DNA of 64,000 nucleotides from Hymenobacter perfusus (GTDB lineage Bacteria; Bacteroidota; Bacteroidia; Cytophagales; Hymenobacteraceae): the NCBI RefSeq assembly GCF_003944765.1, contig NZ_RWIU01000006.1:186001-250000 (forward strand), written 5' to 3'. Shown one piece after another: positions 33,389 through 41,041 of this stretch (the first letter of the stretch is position 1; each line of letters starts with the position of its first letter). The notes beneath the pieces are model-generated. The model searched no databases. It was not told the DNA's origin and saw only the letters and a program-made list of their open reading frames with translations. The translations under genes were made by a program, and so were the position numbers.

Positions 33389-34624
33389 ATGAAAAACCAA
33401 CTCTTTCCCTTCCTGGCTACCCTCGCTCTGCTGACCGGTTGCGGCTCCGCCGACAAGCCCCGCGAGCCGGCCCAGATCCTGGCCCAGACCTGGCCGCAGA
33501 TTGAGGCGGCGGGTCGCAACCAGCCAGTGAGCATGGTGATGTGGCAGGGCGACCCGCTCATCAACCGCTACATGAACACCTACGTGAAGCCCGAGGTGAA
33601 GCGCCGCTACGGCATTGAGCTGCAACTGGCCGCCGGCCAGGGTGCGGGCCTGGTGCAGACGCTGGCCGCCGAGCAGCAGGCCGGCCAGCCCAGCGAGGCC
33701 GACGTGGTGTGGATCAACGGCGAGACATTTTACCAGCTGCGGCAGGTGGATGCGCTGCTGGGGCCGTTCGTGGAGAAGCTACCCAACGCCCGCCTGCTCG
33801 ACCTGCAGAACCCGTTCATCAACACCGACTTTCAGCAGCCGGTAGCAGGCATGGAGTGTCCCTGGGGCAACGTGCAGTTCACCTTCATCTACGACTCGGC
33901 CCGGGTGGCGCGCCCGCCCCGCTCGTTTGCCGAGTTGCCGGCCTTCCTGCAAGCCCATCCCGGGCAGTTCACCATCCCGAACGAGTTTACGGGCATGACT
34001 TTGCTCAAGTCCTGGATGATAGCCCTCTCGGGCGACCCGCAACTGTTTCAGGGCAAGTTCAACGAGGCCGTGTACCGGAAATGGTCGGGGGCGCTGTGGC
34101 AGGTCATCAACCAGAACCGGCGCTACTTCTGGAAGCAGGGCCAGACGTTCCCGGAGCAGCTGGCCCCGCTGCACCAGCTGTTTGCCAACGGCGAGGTGGC
34201 GTTTACCTTCTCCAACAACGACGCGGAGGTGGACAACAAAATCAACCAGCAGGTATTTCCGGCCACGGCCCGCGCCTACGTGCCTGCGACCGGCACCATC
34301 CAGAACGCGCACTACCTGGGCCTGGTGCGCGGGGCCCAGCACCCCGAGGCGGCAATGCTGGTTATCAACTTCCTGATTTCGCCCGAGGCTCAGCTGCGCA
34401 AGATGGACCCCAACGTGTGGGGCGACCACACCGTGCTCAACCTGAAGGCCCTGCCGGCCGCCCAGCGCCAGGCGTTTGAGCAGCTACCTTCGCGCCGCTA
34501 CGCGCCCCGGCGCGAAACCATCCAGGACCTGGCCCTGCCCGAGCCCGATCCGGAATACATGACACGCCTGTTCAAGGACTTCCGCACCTATGTTATCGAA
34601 GGCACGCCCGTCCCGGCTTCCTAG
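33389..34624 (+). CDS. ABC transporter solute-binding lipoprotein (YnjB-like)
   Basis: This 411-residue protein has a lipoprotein signal (MKNQLFPFLATLALLTGCGS, Cys18) and the fold of the iron/thiamine/spermidine class of solute-binding proteins. PVSMVMWQGDPLINRYMNTYVKPEVKRRYGIEL is close to E. coli YnjB, as is EADVVWINGETFYQLRQ. Later motifs are IPNEFTGMTLLKSWMIALSG and EVAFTFSNNDAEVDNKI. It delivers an unknown ligand to the two permeases that follow. Its last 35 bases overlap the first permease gene, pointing to translational coupling. The ligand cannot be deduced. Confidence 0.9.
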   Translation: MKNQLFPFLATLALLTGCGSADKPREPAQILAQTWPQIEAAGRNQPVSMVMWQGDPLINRYMNTYVKPEVKRRYGIELQLAAGQGAGLVQTLAAEQQAGQPSEADVVWINGETFYQLRQVDALLGPFVEKLPNARLLDLQNPFINTDFQQPVAGMECPWGNVQFTFIYDSARVARPPRSFAELPAFLQAHPGQFTIPNEFTGMTLLKSWMIALSGDPQLFQGKFNEAVYRKWSGALWQVINQNRRYFWKQGQTFPEQLAPLHQLFANGEVAFTFSNNDAEVDNKINQQVFPATARAYVPATGTIQNAHYLGLVRGAQHPEAAMLVINFLISPEAQLRKMDPNVWGDHTVLNLKALPAAQRQAFEQLPSRRYAPRRETIQDLALPEPDPEYMTRLFKDFRTYVIEGTPVPAS

Positions 34625-35456
34625 TCCGCTGCTGAGCCTGTACGGGCTGCTGGTGGTGGGGCTGCCGCTGGCCGGGCTGGCGTACGCCCTGCTGGGCAGC
34701 GTGGGGCTGGCCGGGCCGCTGGCCGCGGGCTTCACCGGACGCTACTGGCAGGCCCTGGGCACCGATACCGGCCTGCTGTACGCCGCGCTGTTCAGCGGGT
34801 GGGTGGCGGTGGCCTCCGTGGGGATTTCCATTGCCCTGGCGCTGCTGCTGGTGCTGCGGGCGCAGCCCACGCTGCGGCGGTGGCCGCTACCGGGGCTGCT
34901 GTACGTGCCCCTGCTGCTGCCGGCCCTGGTGGTTGGTTTCTACCTGTTTCAGCTGCTGAGCCGGACGGGGTGGCTGGCGCGCCTCTGCTTCCAGCTGGGG
35001 CTGATCCAGGGGCCGGAGGGGTTTCCGGAGCTGGTGCAGGACGCGGCCGGCCTCGGCATCATCGGGGCGCAGGTGCTGCTCACGTTTCCGTTTTTCACCC
35101 TACTGTTTCGGGCTATCTACCAGGAAAGCCGGCTGGAGGAGTACCGGCAGCTCACGCTCACGCTGGGGGCCAGCCCGGGGCAGTTCCGACGGCGGGTAGC
35201 CGGGCCGCTGCTGCTGCGCCGGGCGGCTCCCACACTGCTGCTCAGCTTCATGGCCACGCTCGGGGCCTACGACATTCCCCTGCTGCTGGGCCGGCCCTAC
35301 CCGCAGATGCTGAGCGTGTACCTGGCCACCCGCCTGCAACGCTTCGATTTGCGTGAACTGCCGGCCGCCTATCTGGCGGGATTTCTGGTGGCCCTGGGGC
35401 TGCTGGGGCTGGTGGCCGTGCTGCTCCGGCTGCGGCGGCAAACGGCGGTCCGCTGA
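34590..35456 (+). CDS. ABC transporter permease 1 (YnjC N-terminal half-like)
   Basis: This 288-residue inner-membrane protein has six predicted spans and the binding-protein-dependent transport fold. The coupling loop, EEYRQLTLTLGASPGQFRRRVAGPLLLRRAAPTLLLSF near residues 186-223, is the EAA-type motif that docks to the ATPase. E. coli YnjC is a single fused permease; here the two halves are separate genes. The ATG lies inside the solute-binding gene (35-base overlap), and the second permease starts 27 bases after its stop. Confidence 0.9.
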   Translation: MLSKARPSRLPSPLLSLYGLLVVGLPLAGLAYALLGSVGLAGPLAAGFTGRYWQALGTDTGLLYAALFSGWVAVASVGISIALALLLVLRAQPTLRRWPLPGLLYVPLLLPALVVGFYLFQLLSRTGWLARLCFQLGLIQGPEGFPELVQDAAGLGIIGAQVLLTFPFFTLLFRAIYQESRLEEYRQLTLTLGASPGQFRRRVAGPLLLRRAAPTLLLSFMATLGAYDIPLLLGRPYPQMLSVYLATRLQRFDLRELPAAYLAGFLVALGLLGLVAVLLRLRRQTAVR

Positions 35457-35483
35457 CGGCCTGCCTCTTCTGTTTCTTCCGCT

Positions 35484-36245
35484 ATGCGCTCCTACCTGCT
35501 TATCGTCCTGCTACTGCTGCTTTTCGTGCTGCCCTTCGGCCTGCTCGGACTGCTGGCCGTGGGCGAGCAGTGGCGCTTCCCGGCCGCCCTGCCGCCGGCC
35601 TACTCGCTGGAGGCGTGGCGCAGCCTGCTGGCGGCCGACAACGACCTGCTGCTGGGCCTGGGTCGCAGTCTGCTGCCGGCCGGCACCGTGGCCGCGCTGG
35701 CCACAGCGGGCGGTTTCGGGCTGGCCCGCGCCATCACGCGCAGCCGCCACCCGGCGCGCTGGGAAGCGGCCAGTTACCTGCCCTACGCGCTGCCGCCGGT
35801 GCTGCTGGCCGTGCTCATTCAGCCGTTCATTATCCGCCTGCATTTGTCGGGCTCGGTGGGGGGCGTGCTGGTGGGGTTGCTGCTGGTGGCCCTGCCGTTT
35901 GCCACGCTGCTGCTGCGCAGCTTCTGGTCGGGCCACATCACGGAGTACGAGCAGTTGGCCCGTACGCTGGGCTGCACGCCCCGGCAGGCCTGGCGACGGG
36001 TGCTGCTGCCGCTGGCCTGGCCGCTGCTGCGCACCACGCTGGTACAAACGTTTCTGCTGAGTTGGTTTGACTTCGGCCTGACTAACGTGCTCAGCGTGGG
36101 CAAGGTGCGTACGCTCACGGTGCAGGTGTTCACCTACGTGGGCGAGGCCAACGCGCAGCTGGCTGCCGTGGCCGCGCTGCTGCTGGTCGTACCCCCCGCC
36201 GTGCTGCTGCTGCTGAATAAATCTACCCTGCTGCGCAAACCGTAG
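35484..36245 (+). CDS. ABC transporter permease 2 (YnjC C-terminal half-like)
   Basis: This 253-residue inner-membrane permease has six spans. The EAA-type loop TEYEQLARTLGCTPRQAWRRVLLPLAWPLLRTTLVQTF lies near residues 153-190. It pairs with permease 1 as a heterodimer. The protein is unusually rich in Leu and Ala, which follows from the high GC of the genome. It is placed 21 bases before the first of the two unknown proteins, in the same orientation. Confidence 0.9.
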   Translation: MRSYLLIVLLLLLFVLPFGLLGLLAVGEQWRFPAALPPAYSLEAWRSLLAADNDLLLGLGRSLLPAGTVAALATAGGFGLARAITRSRHPARWEAASYLPYALPPVLLAVLIQPFIIRLHLSGSVGGVLVGLLLVALPFATLLLRSFWSGHITEYEQLARTLGCTPRQAWRRVLLPLAWPLLRTTLVQTFLLSWFDFGLTNVLSVGKVRTLTVQVFTYVGEANAQLAAVAALLLVVPPAVLLLLNKSTLLRKP

Positions 36246-36266
36246 CTTCTGCCGGCTAACCCTGCT

Positions 36267-36896
36267 TTGCTTATGCTGCACGCCCTGCTCATCTCCAATG
36301 GAATTTCCGGCCTGGAGAGCTACTACGTCTCCAACGAGCTGGTTCAGTACACCACCTGCCTCATCACCCGGGACTTCGACCCCGACCTGACGCCCTACGA
36401 CCTGCTGGTGGTGCCCAACGGCTCGGACCACGTGGCGATGCTCCGGATCAAGGAGAAGGTGGACCGGTTTCTGGCGGCGGGCAAGGCGCTGGTGTGCTGC
36501 GACGGTTTCTTCACGGCCTGGGTGCCCGGCAATCAGTGGGTGATGGATAACGCGCACCCCACCCGGGACGTGCGCTACTTCCCGGCCGGCCCTGACCGCC
36601 ACGGCCTGCTGCGCAACCTCGCGCTGGATGAGCTGAACTTCTCGCACGGCATGAGCGGGTGGTGGGCCTGCGGCTACCTGCAGGCCGCTCCGGGAGCCGA
36701 CGTGCTGCTGGCCGATACCTGGCAGCGCCCCATTGTGGTGCTGGACGAGGTGAGCACCCCGGGCCGGATGCTGCTGACCGCCAGCGGCCCACTGGCCGAT
36801 GTGACCTACGCCGGCCGCCCTACGGGCGCACCCGTCACGCTATACCGTAACTTTCTGCACCTGATTTCCACTTCTTTCGTTCCCGCGCATGGCTAA
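36267..36896 (+). CDS. Unknown protein A, glutamine-amidotransferase/ThuA-like fold (first of tandem paralogs)
   Basis: This 209-residue soluble protein was not matched to a named family. The layout MLHALLISNG...LVQYTTCLITRDFDPDLTPYDLLVVPNGSDHVAMLRIKEKVDRFLAAGKALVCCDGFFTAWVPG resembles a class I glutamine amidotransferase or ThuA-like Rossmann fold, with a strand-turn-Cys (VCCDG) near residue 74 where such enzymes have the nucleophile elbow. It is a diverged paralog of the next gene (DLL/DAL, FLAAGK, STAW segments align). It overlaps that gene by 8 bases. The role is unknown; the context suggests processing or sensing of the transported compound. Confidence 0.6.
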   Translation: MLMLHALLISNGISGLESYYVSNELVQYTTCLITRDFDPDLTPYDLLVVPNGSDHVAMLRIKEKVDRFLAAGKALVCCDGFFTAWVPGNQWVMDNAHPTRDVRYFPAGPDRHGLLRNLALDELNFSHGMSGWWACGYLQAAPGADVLLADTWQRPIVVLDEVSTPGRMLLTASGPLADVTYAGRPTGAPVTLYRNFLHLISTSFVPAHG

Positions 36897-37542
36897 GATC
36901 GGCTTGCTTTTCAACGGCGTATGGTCGCACTACGCCCTGGCCACGGCCCCCAAGTACCGCGACCTGTACCGCCTGCTCTACGTGCATGACCTCGACGCGG
37001 CGGCCCTGCGCGACCTGGACGCGCTGGCCATTCCCTTCCAGTCGAACCAGGCCATGCTGACCGAGAAGCAGGGGCTGATTTACGACTTTCTGGCGGCCGG
37101 CAAAAAGGTATTCCTGGAAGGCGACTCCTCCACGGCCTGGCTGGATGCGCAGTGGGAGGACCGGCCGGTAAACAACTACTGGTGGGTAACGGACCCCACC
37201 AACCCACCGGTGTCGGACACGAATTATGACCATCCCGTGTACCAAGGCCTCACCCCGCGCCAGGCCTGCTGGCACACCCACGGCGTGTACACCCGCGTAC
37301 CGGCCGGGGCCGAAATCATCCAGACCAACGCCGCGGGCGAGATTATCACCTGGCAAACTCACGCCTACGGCGGCACGCTGCTGGTCTCTACCCTCGACCC
37401 GCTGGTGGAGCACGGCGTACAGCAGATCACCCACCTCGATAACTACGTCGACCGCCTGACCGAGTGGTTGAGCGGCGTGCGCCCGCCCGCCGGCCGCCTG
37501 ACCATCGACGCGGCCGCGTACGGCGAGGGAGCTACCGTATGA
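36889..37542 (+). CDS. Unknown protein B, glutamine-amidotransferase/ThuA-like fold (second paralog)
   Basis: This 217-residue soluble protein is the diverged twin of the preceding gene. Corresponding elements are MAKIGLLFNGVWSHYAL, DLDALAIPFQSNQAMLTEKQGLIYDFLAAGKKVFLEGDSSTAWLDA, and a later GLTPRQACWHTHGVYTRVPAGAEIIQTNAAGEIITWQ. It lacks the cysteine found at the elbow of protein A (Glu-Gly-Asp instead), so if one is catalytic, the other may be structural. The ATGA overlap with the ATPase gene shows tight coupling. No named family was recognised. Confidence 0.6.
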   Translation: MAKIGLLFNGVWSHYALATAPKYRDLYRLLYVHDLDAAALRDLDALAIPFQSNQAMLTEKQGLIYDFLAAGKKVFLEGDSSTAWLDAQWEDRPVNNYWWVTDPTNPPVSDTNYDHPVYQGLTPRQACWHTHGVYTRVPAGAEIIQTNAAGEIITWQTHAYGGTLLVSTLDPLVEHGVQQITHLDNYVDRLTEWLSGVRPPAGRLTIDAAAYGEGATV

Positions 37543-38294
37543 GCGAGCTGCTGACCGTTGCCCACCTGTCCAAGCAGTTTGGCACGCAGCCGGTGCTGCG
37601 CGACATCTCGTTTTCGCTCAGCCCGGGCGAAGTACTGGCCGTGCTGGGCCGCTCGGGCTGCGGCAAAACCACGCTGCTCAAGATTCTGGCCGGCCTAGAA
37701 GCGCCCGATGCGGGCACGTTGCTCGCACAGGGCCAGGATCTGGGGCCGGTGCCGCCCAACGAGCGCCAGATGGTGTATCTCTACCAGGAGCCGCTGCTGT
37801 TTCCGCACCTGAGCGTGTTCGAAAACGTGGCCTTCGGGCTGCGCATCCGCCACGTGGTAAAGGCTGAAATTGACCGGCAGGTCCACGAGCTGCTGGCGGA
37901 GCTGGACCTGAGCGCGCACGCCCGCAAAGCCCCCGACCATCTCTCGGGCGGGCAGCGGCAGCGGGTGTCGTTCGGCCGGGCCCTCATCATCCGGCCGCGC
38001 CTGCTGCTGCTCGATGAGCCCTTCGGCAACCTCGACGCCCAGACTCGCGCCGACATGCAGCAGCTGTTTCTGCGCGTGAGCCGCCAGCACCAGATTACCT
38101 CGCTTTTTGTTACCCACGACAGCCGCGAAGCCCTCACCGTGGGCACCCGCTTCGGCTACCTCGACCAGGGCCAACTCACCTGCTTTCCCTCGGTAACCGA
38201 GTTCGTGCAGGATGCCCGCACGGCCGTCCGCCAGGAGCTGGCCTTCTGGGAATCCATTCAACAGACGCTCCCGGCTTCGGCCTCTACTTCATGA
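37539..38294 (+). CDS. ABC transporter ATP-binding protein (YnjD-like)
   Basis: This 251-residue ATPase has the complete motif set: Walker A GRSGCGKTT at 37-45, the Q-loop YQEP, signature LSGGQRQR near 136, Walker B LLLLDEPFGNLD and the switch histidine in FVTHDSREAL. It powers the two permeases. ATG 37539 is chosen because the upstream in-frame codons are an Arg-rich antisense-like stretch overlapping protein B; this ATG overlaps that gene's stop as ATGA. It also overlaps the radical SAM start by four bases. Confidence 0.93.
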   Translation: MSELLTVAHLSKQFGTQPVLRDISFSLSPGEVLAVLGRSGCGKTTLLKILAGLEAPDAGTLLAQGQDLGPVPPNERQMVYLYQEPLLFPHLSVFENVAFGLRIRHVVKAEIDRQVHELLAELDLSAHARKAPDHLSGGQRQRVSFGRALIIRPRLLLLDEPFGNLDAQTRADMQQLFLRVSRQHQITSLFVTHDSREALTVGTRFGYLDQGQLTCFPSVTEFVQDARTAVRQELAFWESIQQTLPASASTS

Positions 38295-39220
38295 AAACCG
38301 ACTTCCACCACTGCGAATCCGTGTACTGGGTGTTCACCCAGCTCTGCAACGACAAGTGCGACCATTGCTACAACAGCTCCGGCTCCCAGGGCACGCGCAT
38401 CAGCGTGCAGGACTGCTTCCGCATCATCGACAACCTACCCGACCAGGTGGACCGGCTCATCCTGTCGGGCGGCGAGCCGCTGGCCGACCGCGCCAAGCTC
38501 TACTCCATTCTGGAGGCCCTGCAGCAGAAATACCAGGGCCGCACCCAGATCATGCTGCAGACCAATGGCGACCTGCTCACGCCGGAAATTCTCGACCTGC
38601 TGATTGCCAAGGGCGTCACGCGCTTCGACATTGCCAGCATTGACCGCTACCACAAGCTGTCCGGCGCGCGCCTGATGACGCTGGCCGACCTGTTTGAAAG
38701 CCGGGGCGTGAACGGCGACGACCACGAGCCGCTTATCGACAAGGACAACCTGCTGGTGCCGGGCCACCGCCTGAGCTGGGGCTACTGGGGGGCCACCGAG
38801 GACATGTGGCTGGGCGGCAACTGGGCCCGGGGCCGCGCCCTGGAGAAAAACATCTGGCTCAAAGACCCCACCCATAACTTCTGCGCCATTCTCTCTGGGG
38901 CCAAAGGGTTTCTGGGTGGCACCGACCTGCCCCAGGAAATCAGCATCCAGCTCTGGAAAATCAACCCCTGCTGCCCAGGCACGAAATTCCCCCTGGGCGA
39001 TGCCCGCACCGAAAAAGTAGCCGACGTGCTATTGCGGGCTTCCAAATCCGAGATTATGCAGCGTCTCAACCAGGGTGAGCCCTGGAAAATGGGCGAGTCG
39101 GTGGGAGTCAGTGAAGCGCATGCGCTGGCTCGTGGGGAGGAGCTGCAGAACGTGTGCCGTTGGTGCGACGAGTTTTTTGAGCAGCAGGGCAGCGAGACGC
39201 TGCGGCCGTTTGGAGCATGA
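38291..39220 (+). CDS. Radical SAM protein
   Basis: This 309-residue protein has the radical SAM cluster motif CNDKCDHC at Cys19, Cys23 and Cys26, the GGEP-type SAM-contact motif LILSGGEPL near residues 55-63, and a following TNGDLLTPEIL strand. Further cysteines at about 198, 227, 228, 289 and 292 (NPCCPG and NVCRWC contexts) could hold an auxiliary iron-sulfur cluster, though they do not fit the SPASM spacing I know. The gene overlaps the ATPase gene (ATGA), so its reaction is probably tied to the transported molecule. The reaction is unknown. Confidence 0.92.
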   Translation: MKTDFHHCESVYWVFTQLCNDKCDHCYNSSGSQGTRISVQDCFRIIDNLPDQVDRLILSGGEPLADRAKLYSILEALQQKYQGRTQIMLQTNGDLLTPEILDLLIAKGVTRFDIASIDRYHKLSGARLMTLADLFESRGVNGDDHEPLIDKDNLLVPGHRLSWGYWGATEDMWLGGNWARGRALEKNIWLKDPTHNFCAILSGAKGFLGGTDLPQEISIQLWKINPCCPGTKFPLGDARTEKVADVLLRASKSEIMQRLNQGEPWKMGESVGVSEAHALARGEELQNVCRWCDEFFEQQGSETLRPFGA

Positions 39221-39362
39221 GGCTGCCCACCCTCACGCAGCACGCTCTAGGTGGTATGCTGCCCCGGTGCCCCGGCCTCGTTGCTGATGCGACTGAAAAA
39301 TGCGTATGTACTTGCCAGTCGCCTGCTTCACGGCTTTGTTGAGGTGGTTAACGTGCGCGCTT

Positions 39363-39881
39363 CTATTCCGGCCGGGGCTTGCGCATCAGATACGCCAGCA
39401 CGGGCCGGAGCGTGAAGTACAGGATGGGTCCCAGCACCAGGAAGGCCCCGGCCCACAGCGCCAGCCCGCCCAGAATAGCATGCCAGAGCAGCCCCAGGGC
39501 CGCTACCCAATCGTGACGAAACAGATACTGCAGCTTTTCCAGCGTCAGCGGGGGGCTGTGAGAGCCCCATAACCTGGCTCCCTGGCTCATGAACGGGATG
39601 ATGAGCAGCAGCTGCACCGGGCTCCAGAGGTGCGCTACCAGTAGCGTAGCCGCCACGTTCAGGCGCAGACGCACAGCCGCCGTGGTAGCCAGCAGCGTGG
39701 TAATGCCCAGCATCGGCACCAGCCCGGCTGCCGTACCCAACGCTATTGTCAGGGCTAGTTGCTGCGGTGTAAGGCCCTGCCGCAGCAGGTTGAGTACCGG
39801 CTGCAGCAAACGGCGCCGCCACCAGCTGGCCGGCGGGGCAATGGAAGAAGATACTGGCAGCGGGACCCGGGGTTCTGACAC
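39363..39881 (-). CDS. DUF2062 family membrane protein
   Basis: This 172-residue protein has about four hydrophobic segments. It carries the DUF2062 pattern LLRQGLTPQQLALTIALGTAAGLVPMLGITTLLATTAAVRLRLNVAATLLVAHLWSPVQLLLIIPFM near residues 33-98, ending in LGPILYFTLRPVLAYLMRK. The start appears to be GTG 39881; no in-frame ATG exists nearby. The family often lies beside glycosyltransferases; its function is unclear. It is convergent with the radical SAM gene. Confidence 0.87.
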   Translation of the reverse strand: MSEPRVPLPVSSSIAPPASWWRRRLLQPVLNLLRQGLTPQQLALTIALGTAAGLVPMLGITTLLATTAAVRLRLNVAATLLVAHLWSPVQLLLIIPFMSQGARLWGSHSPPLTLEKLQYLFRHDWVAALGLLWHAILGGLALWAGAFLVLGPILYFTLRPVLAYLMRKPRPE

Positions 39882-39989
39882 GAAGAATTGGGATTAGCAG
39901 GAAATGGATGGTGATGCAGCAACCGGGAGCTACCTTCGTAACTCTTGACCCGTGCCCGGCTGCGCGCCCACGGCTAGTACGCGCCTCCT

Positions 39990-40925
39990 ATGACAAAAGT
40001 ACACGCGCCCGGCCATGCCCGTCGCCACCCCATTACTGATTTCCTGATTCTGTTGCGCCGGGCGGCCCGGGAGTTCGGGGCCAACGACCCGTTACGGCTG
40101 GGTGCGGCCACGGCCTTCTTCACCACGTTTGCCCTGCCGCCCATCGTTATTATCCTGATTCAACTGCTGGGTTCTTTGTATTCCCGCTCACAGGTGCGGG
40201 TGTTGCTGCTCACCAAACTCTCGCACCTACTGGGCTCCTCGGCGGCGGGGCTGGTCGAGCAGATTCTGCAGAACGTAACCAATATCGAGCGCAGCCGCCT
40301 TGTTACGTGGCTGGGGTTCGGGTTTCTGGTATTCATTGCCACCACCCTGTTCGGGGTCATTCAGAACTCGCTCAATCAGCTCTGGCAGGTGCGGGTGCGG
40401 CGCAGCACCGGGCAGTTTCGCAAGGTGCTGAAGGAAAGAAGCCGCTCGTTGGGGCTGCTGCTGGCCACCGGGCTGCTTTCCATCCTGGCCTTCCTCTCCG
40501 ATGCCGCCCTGGCGTTTCTGGCTCACTACGCCCACGATTTTGGGGCTGCGTTCAGCTCCGTGCTTTTTCAGATCGGCAACCAGGTGTTTTCCCTGCTGAT
40601 TCTCACGGCCTGGTGCGGGGTTACGTTCCGGAACCTGAGCAGCGCCAAAGTGCCCCCCAAAGCGGTGTGGCGCGGGGCCCTGCTTACGGCCGTCCTCATC
40701 GACCTGGGTGAAAACGTACTGGGTTTCCTGCTGGTGCCGCGCAACCTCGGCCCCATCTATGGCGCAGCCTCCAGCGTAGTGCTGGTACTGCTGTTCGTAT
40801 TTTACTCTGCCATGATTTTCTACTTCGGCGCCTGCTTTACCAAGGCCTACGCGCACTACGTTGGTCTTGATATTCGCCCCAAGAAATCCGCCGTGCGCTA
40901 TAAGTTGGTAGATGTGGAGGATTAA
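39990..40925 (+). CDS. YihY/BrkB family inner-membrane protein
   Basis: This 311-residue protein has six or so membrane spans in the YihY/virulence factor BrkB layout: the N-terminal LRLGAATAFFTTFALPPIVIILIQLLGS span, SRLVTWLGFGFLVFIATTLFGVIQNSLNQLW, VFSLLILTAWCGVTFRNL and a late GAASSVVLVLLFVFYSAMIFYFGACFTKAYA. The family was once annotated as ribonuclease BN in error. Its physiological role remains uncertain. An imperfect TACCTTCG box lies about 50 bases upstream. Confidence 0.92.
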   Translation: MTKVHAPGHARRHPITDFLILLRRAAREFGANDPLRLGAATAFFTTFALPPIVIILIQLLGSLYSRSQVRVLLLTKLSHLLGSSAAGLVEQILQNVTNIERSRLVTWLGFGFLVFIATTLFGVIQNSLNQLWQVRVRRSTGQFRKVLKERSRSLGLLLATGLLSILAFLSDAALAFLAHYAHDFGAAFSSVLFQIGNQVFSLLILTAWCGVTFRNLSSAKVPPKAVWRGALLTAVLIDLGENVLGFLLVPRNLGPIYGAASSVVLVLLFVFYSAMIFYFGACFTKAYAHYVGLDIRPKKSAVRYKLVDVED

Positions 40926-40933
40926 ATGAAGTA

Positions 40934-40973
40934 CGTATTGGATAGGCAGACCAGTTACCCTCTATCCAATACG
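40934..40973. repeat. 11-bp inverted repeat after the YihY gene
   Basis: CGTATTGGATA at 40934-40944 is repeated as its complement at 40963-40973. It begins 9 bases after the stop, like the other gap-filling inverted repeats of this window, but it is unrelated in sequence. Confidence 0.6.
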
Positions 40974-41015
40974 CTACCTATTCAACACCCCAGCCATCCA
41001 CCCATTCATAAAGCG

Positions 41016-41023
41016 TACCTTTG
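41016..41023 (+). promoter_or_regulatory. Candidate -7 box (TACCTTTG) for the RNA helicase gene
   Basis: TACCTTTG matches TAnnTTTG and ends 18 bases before ATG 41042. A leader of about a dozen bases would result. The -33 element is not clear. Confidence 0.5.
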
Positions 41024-41041
41024 CGGGTAGAAAAACCGCTT

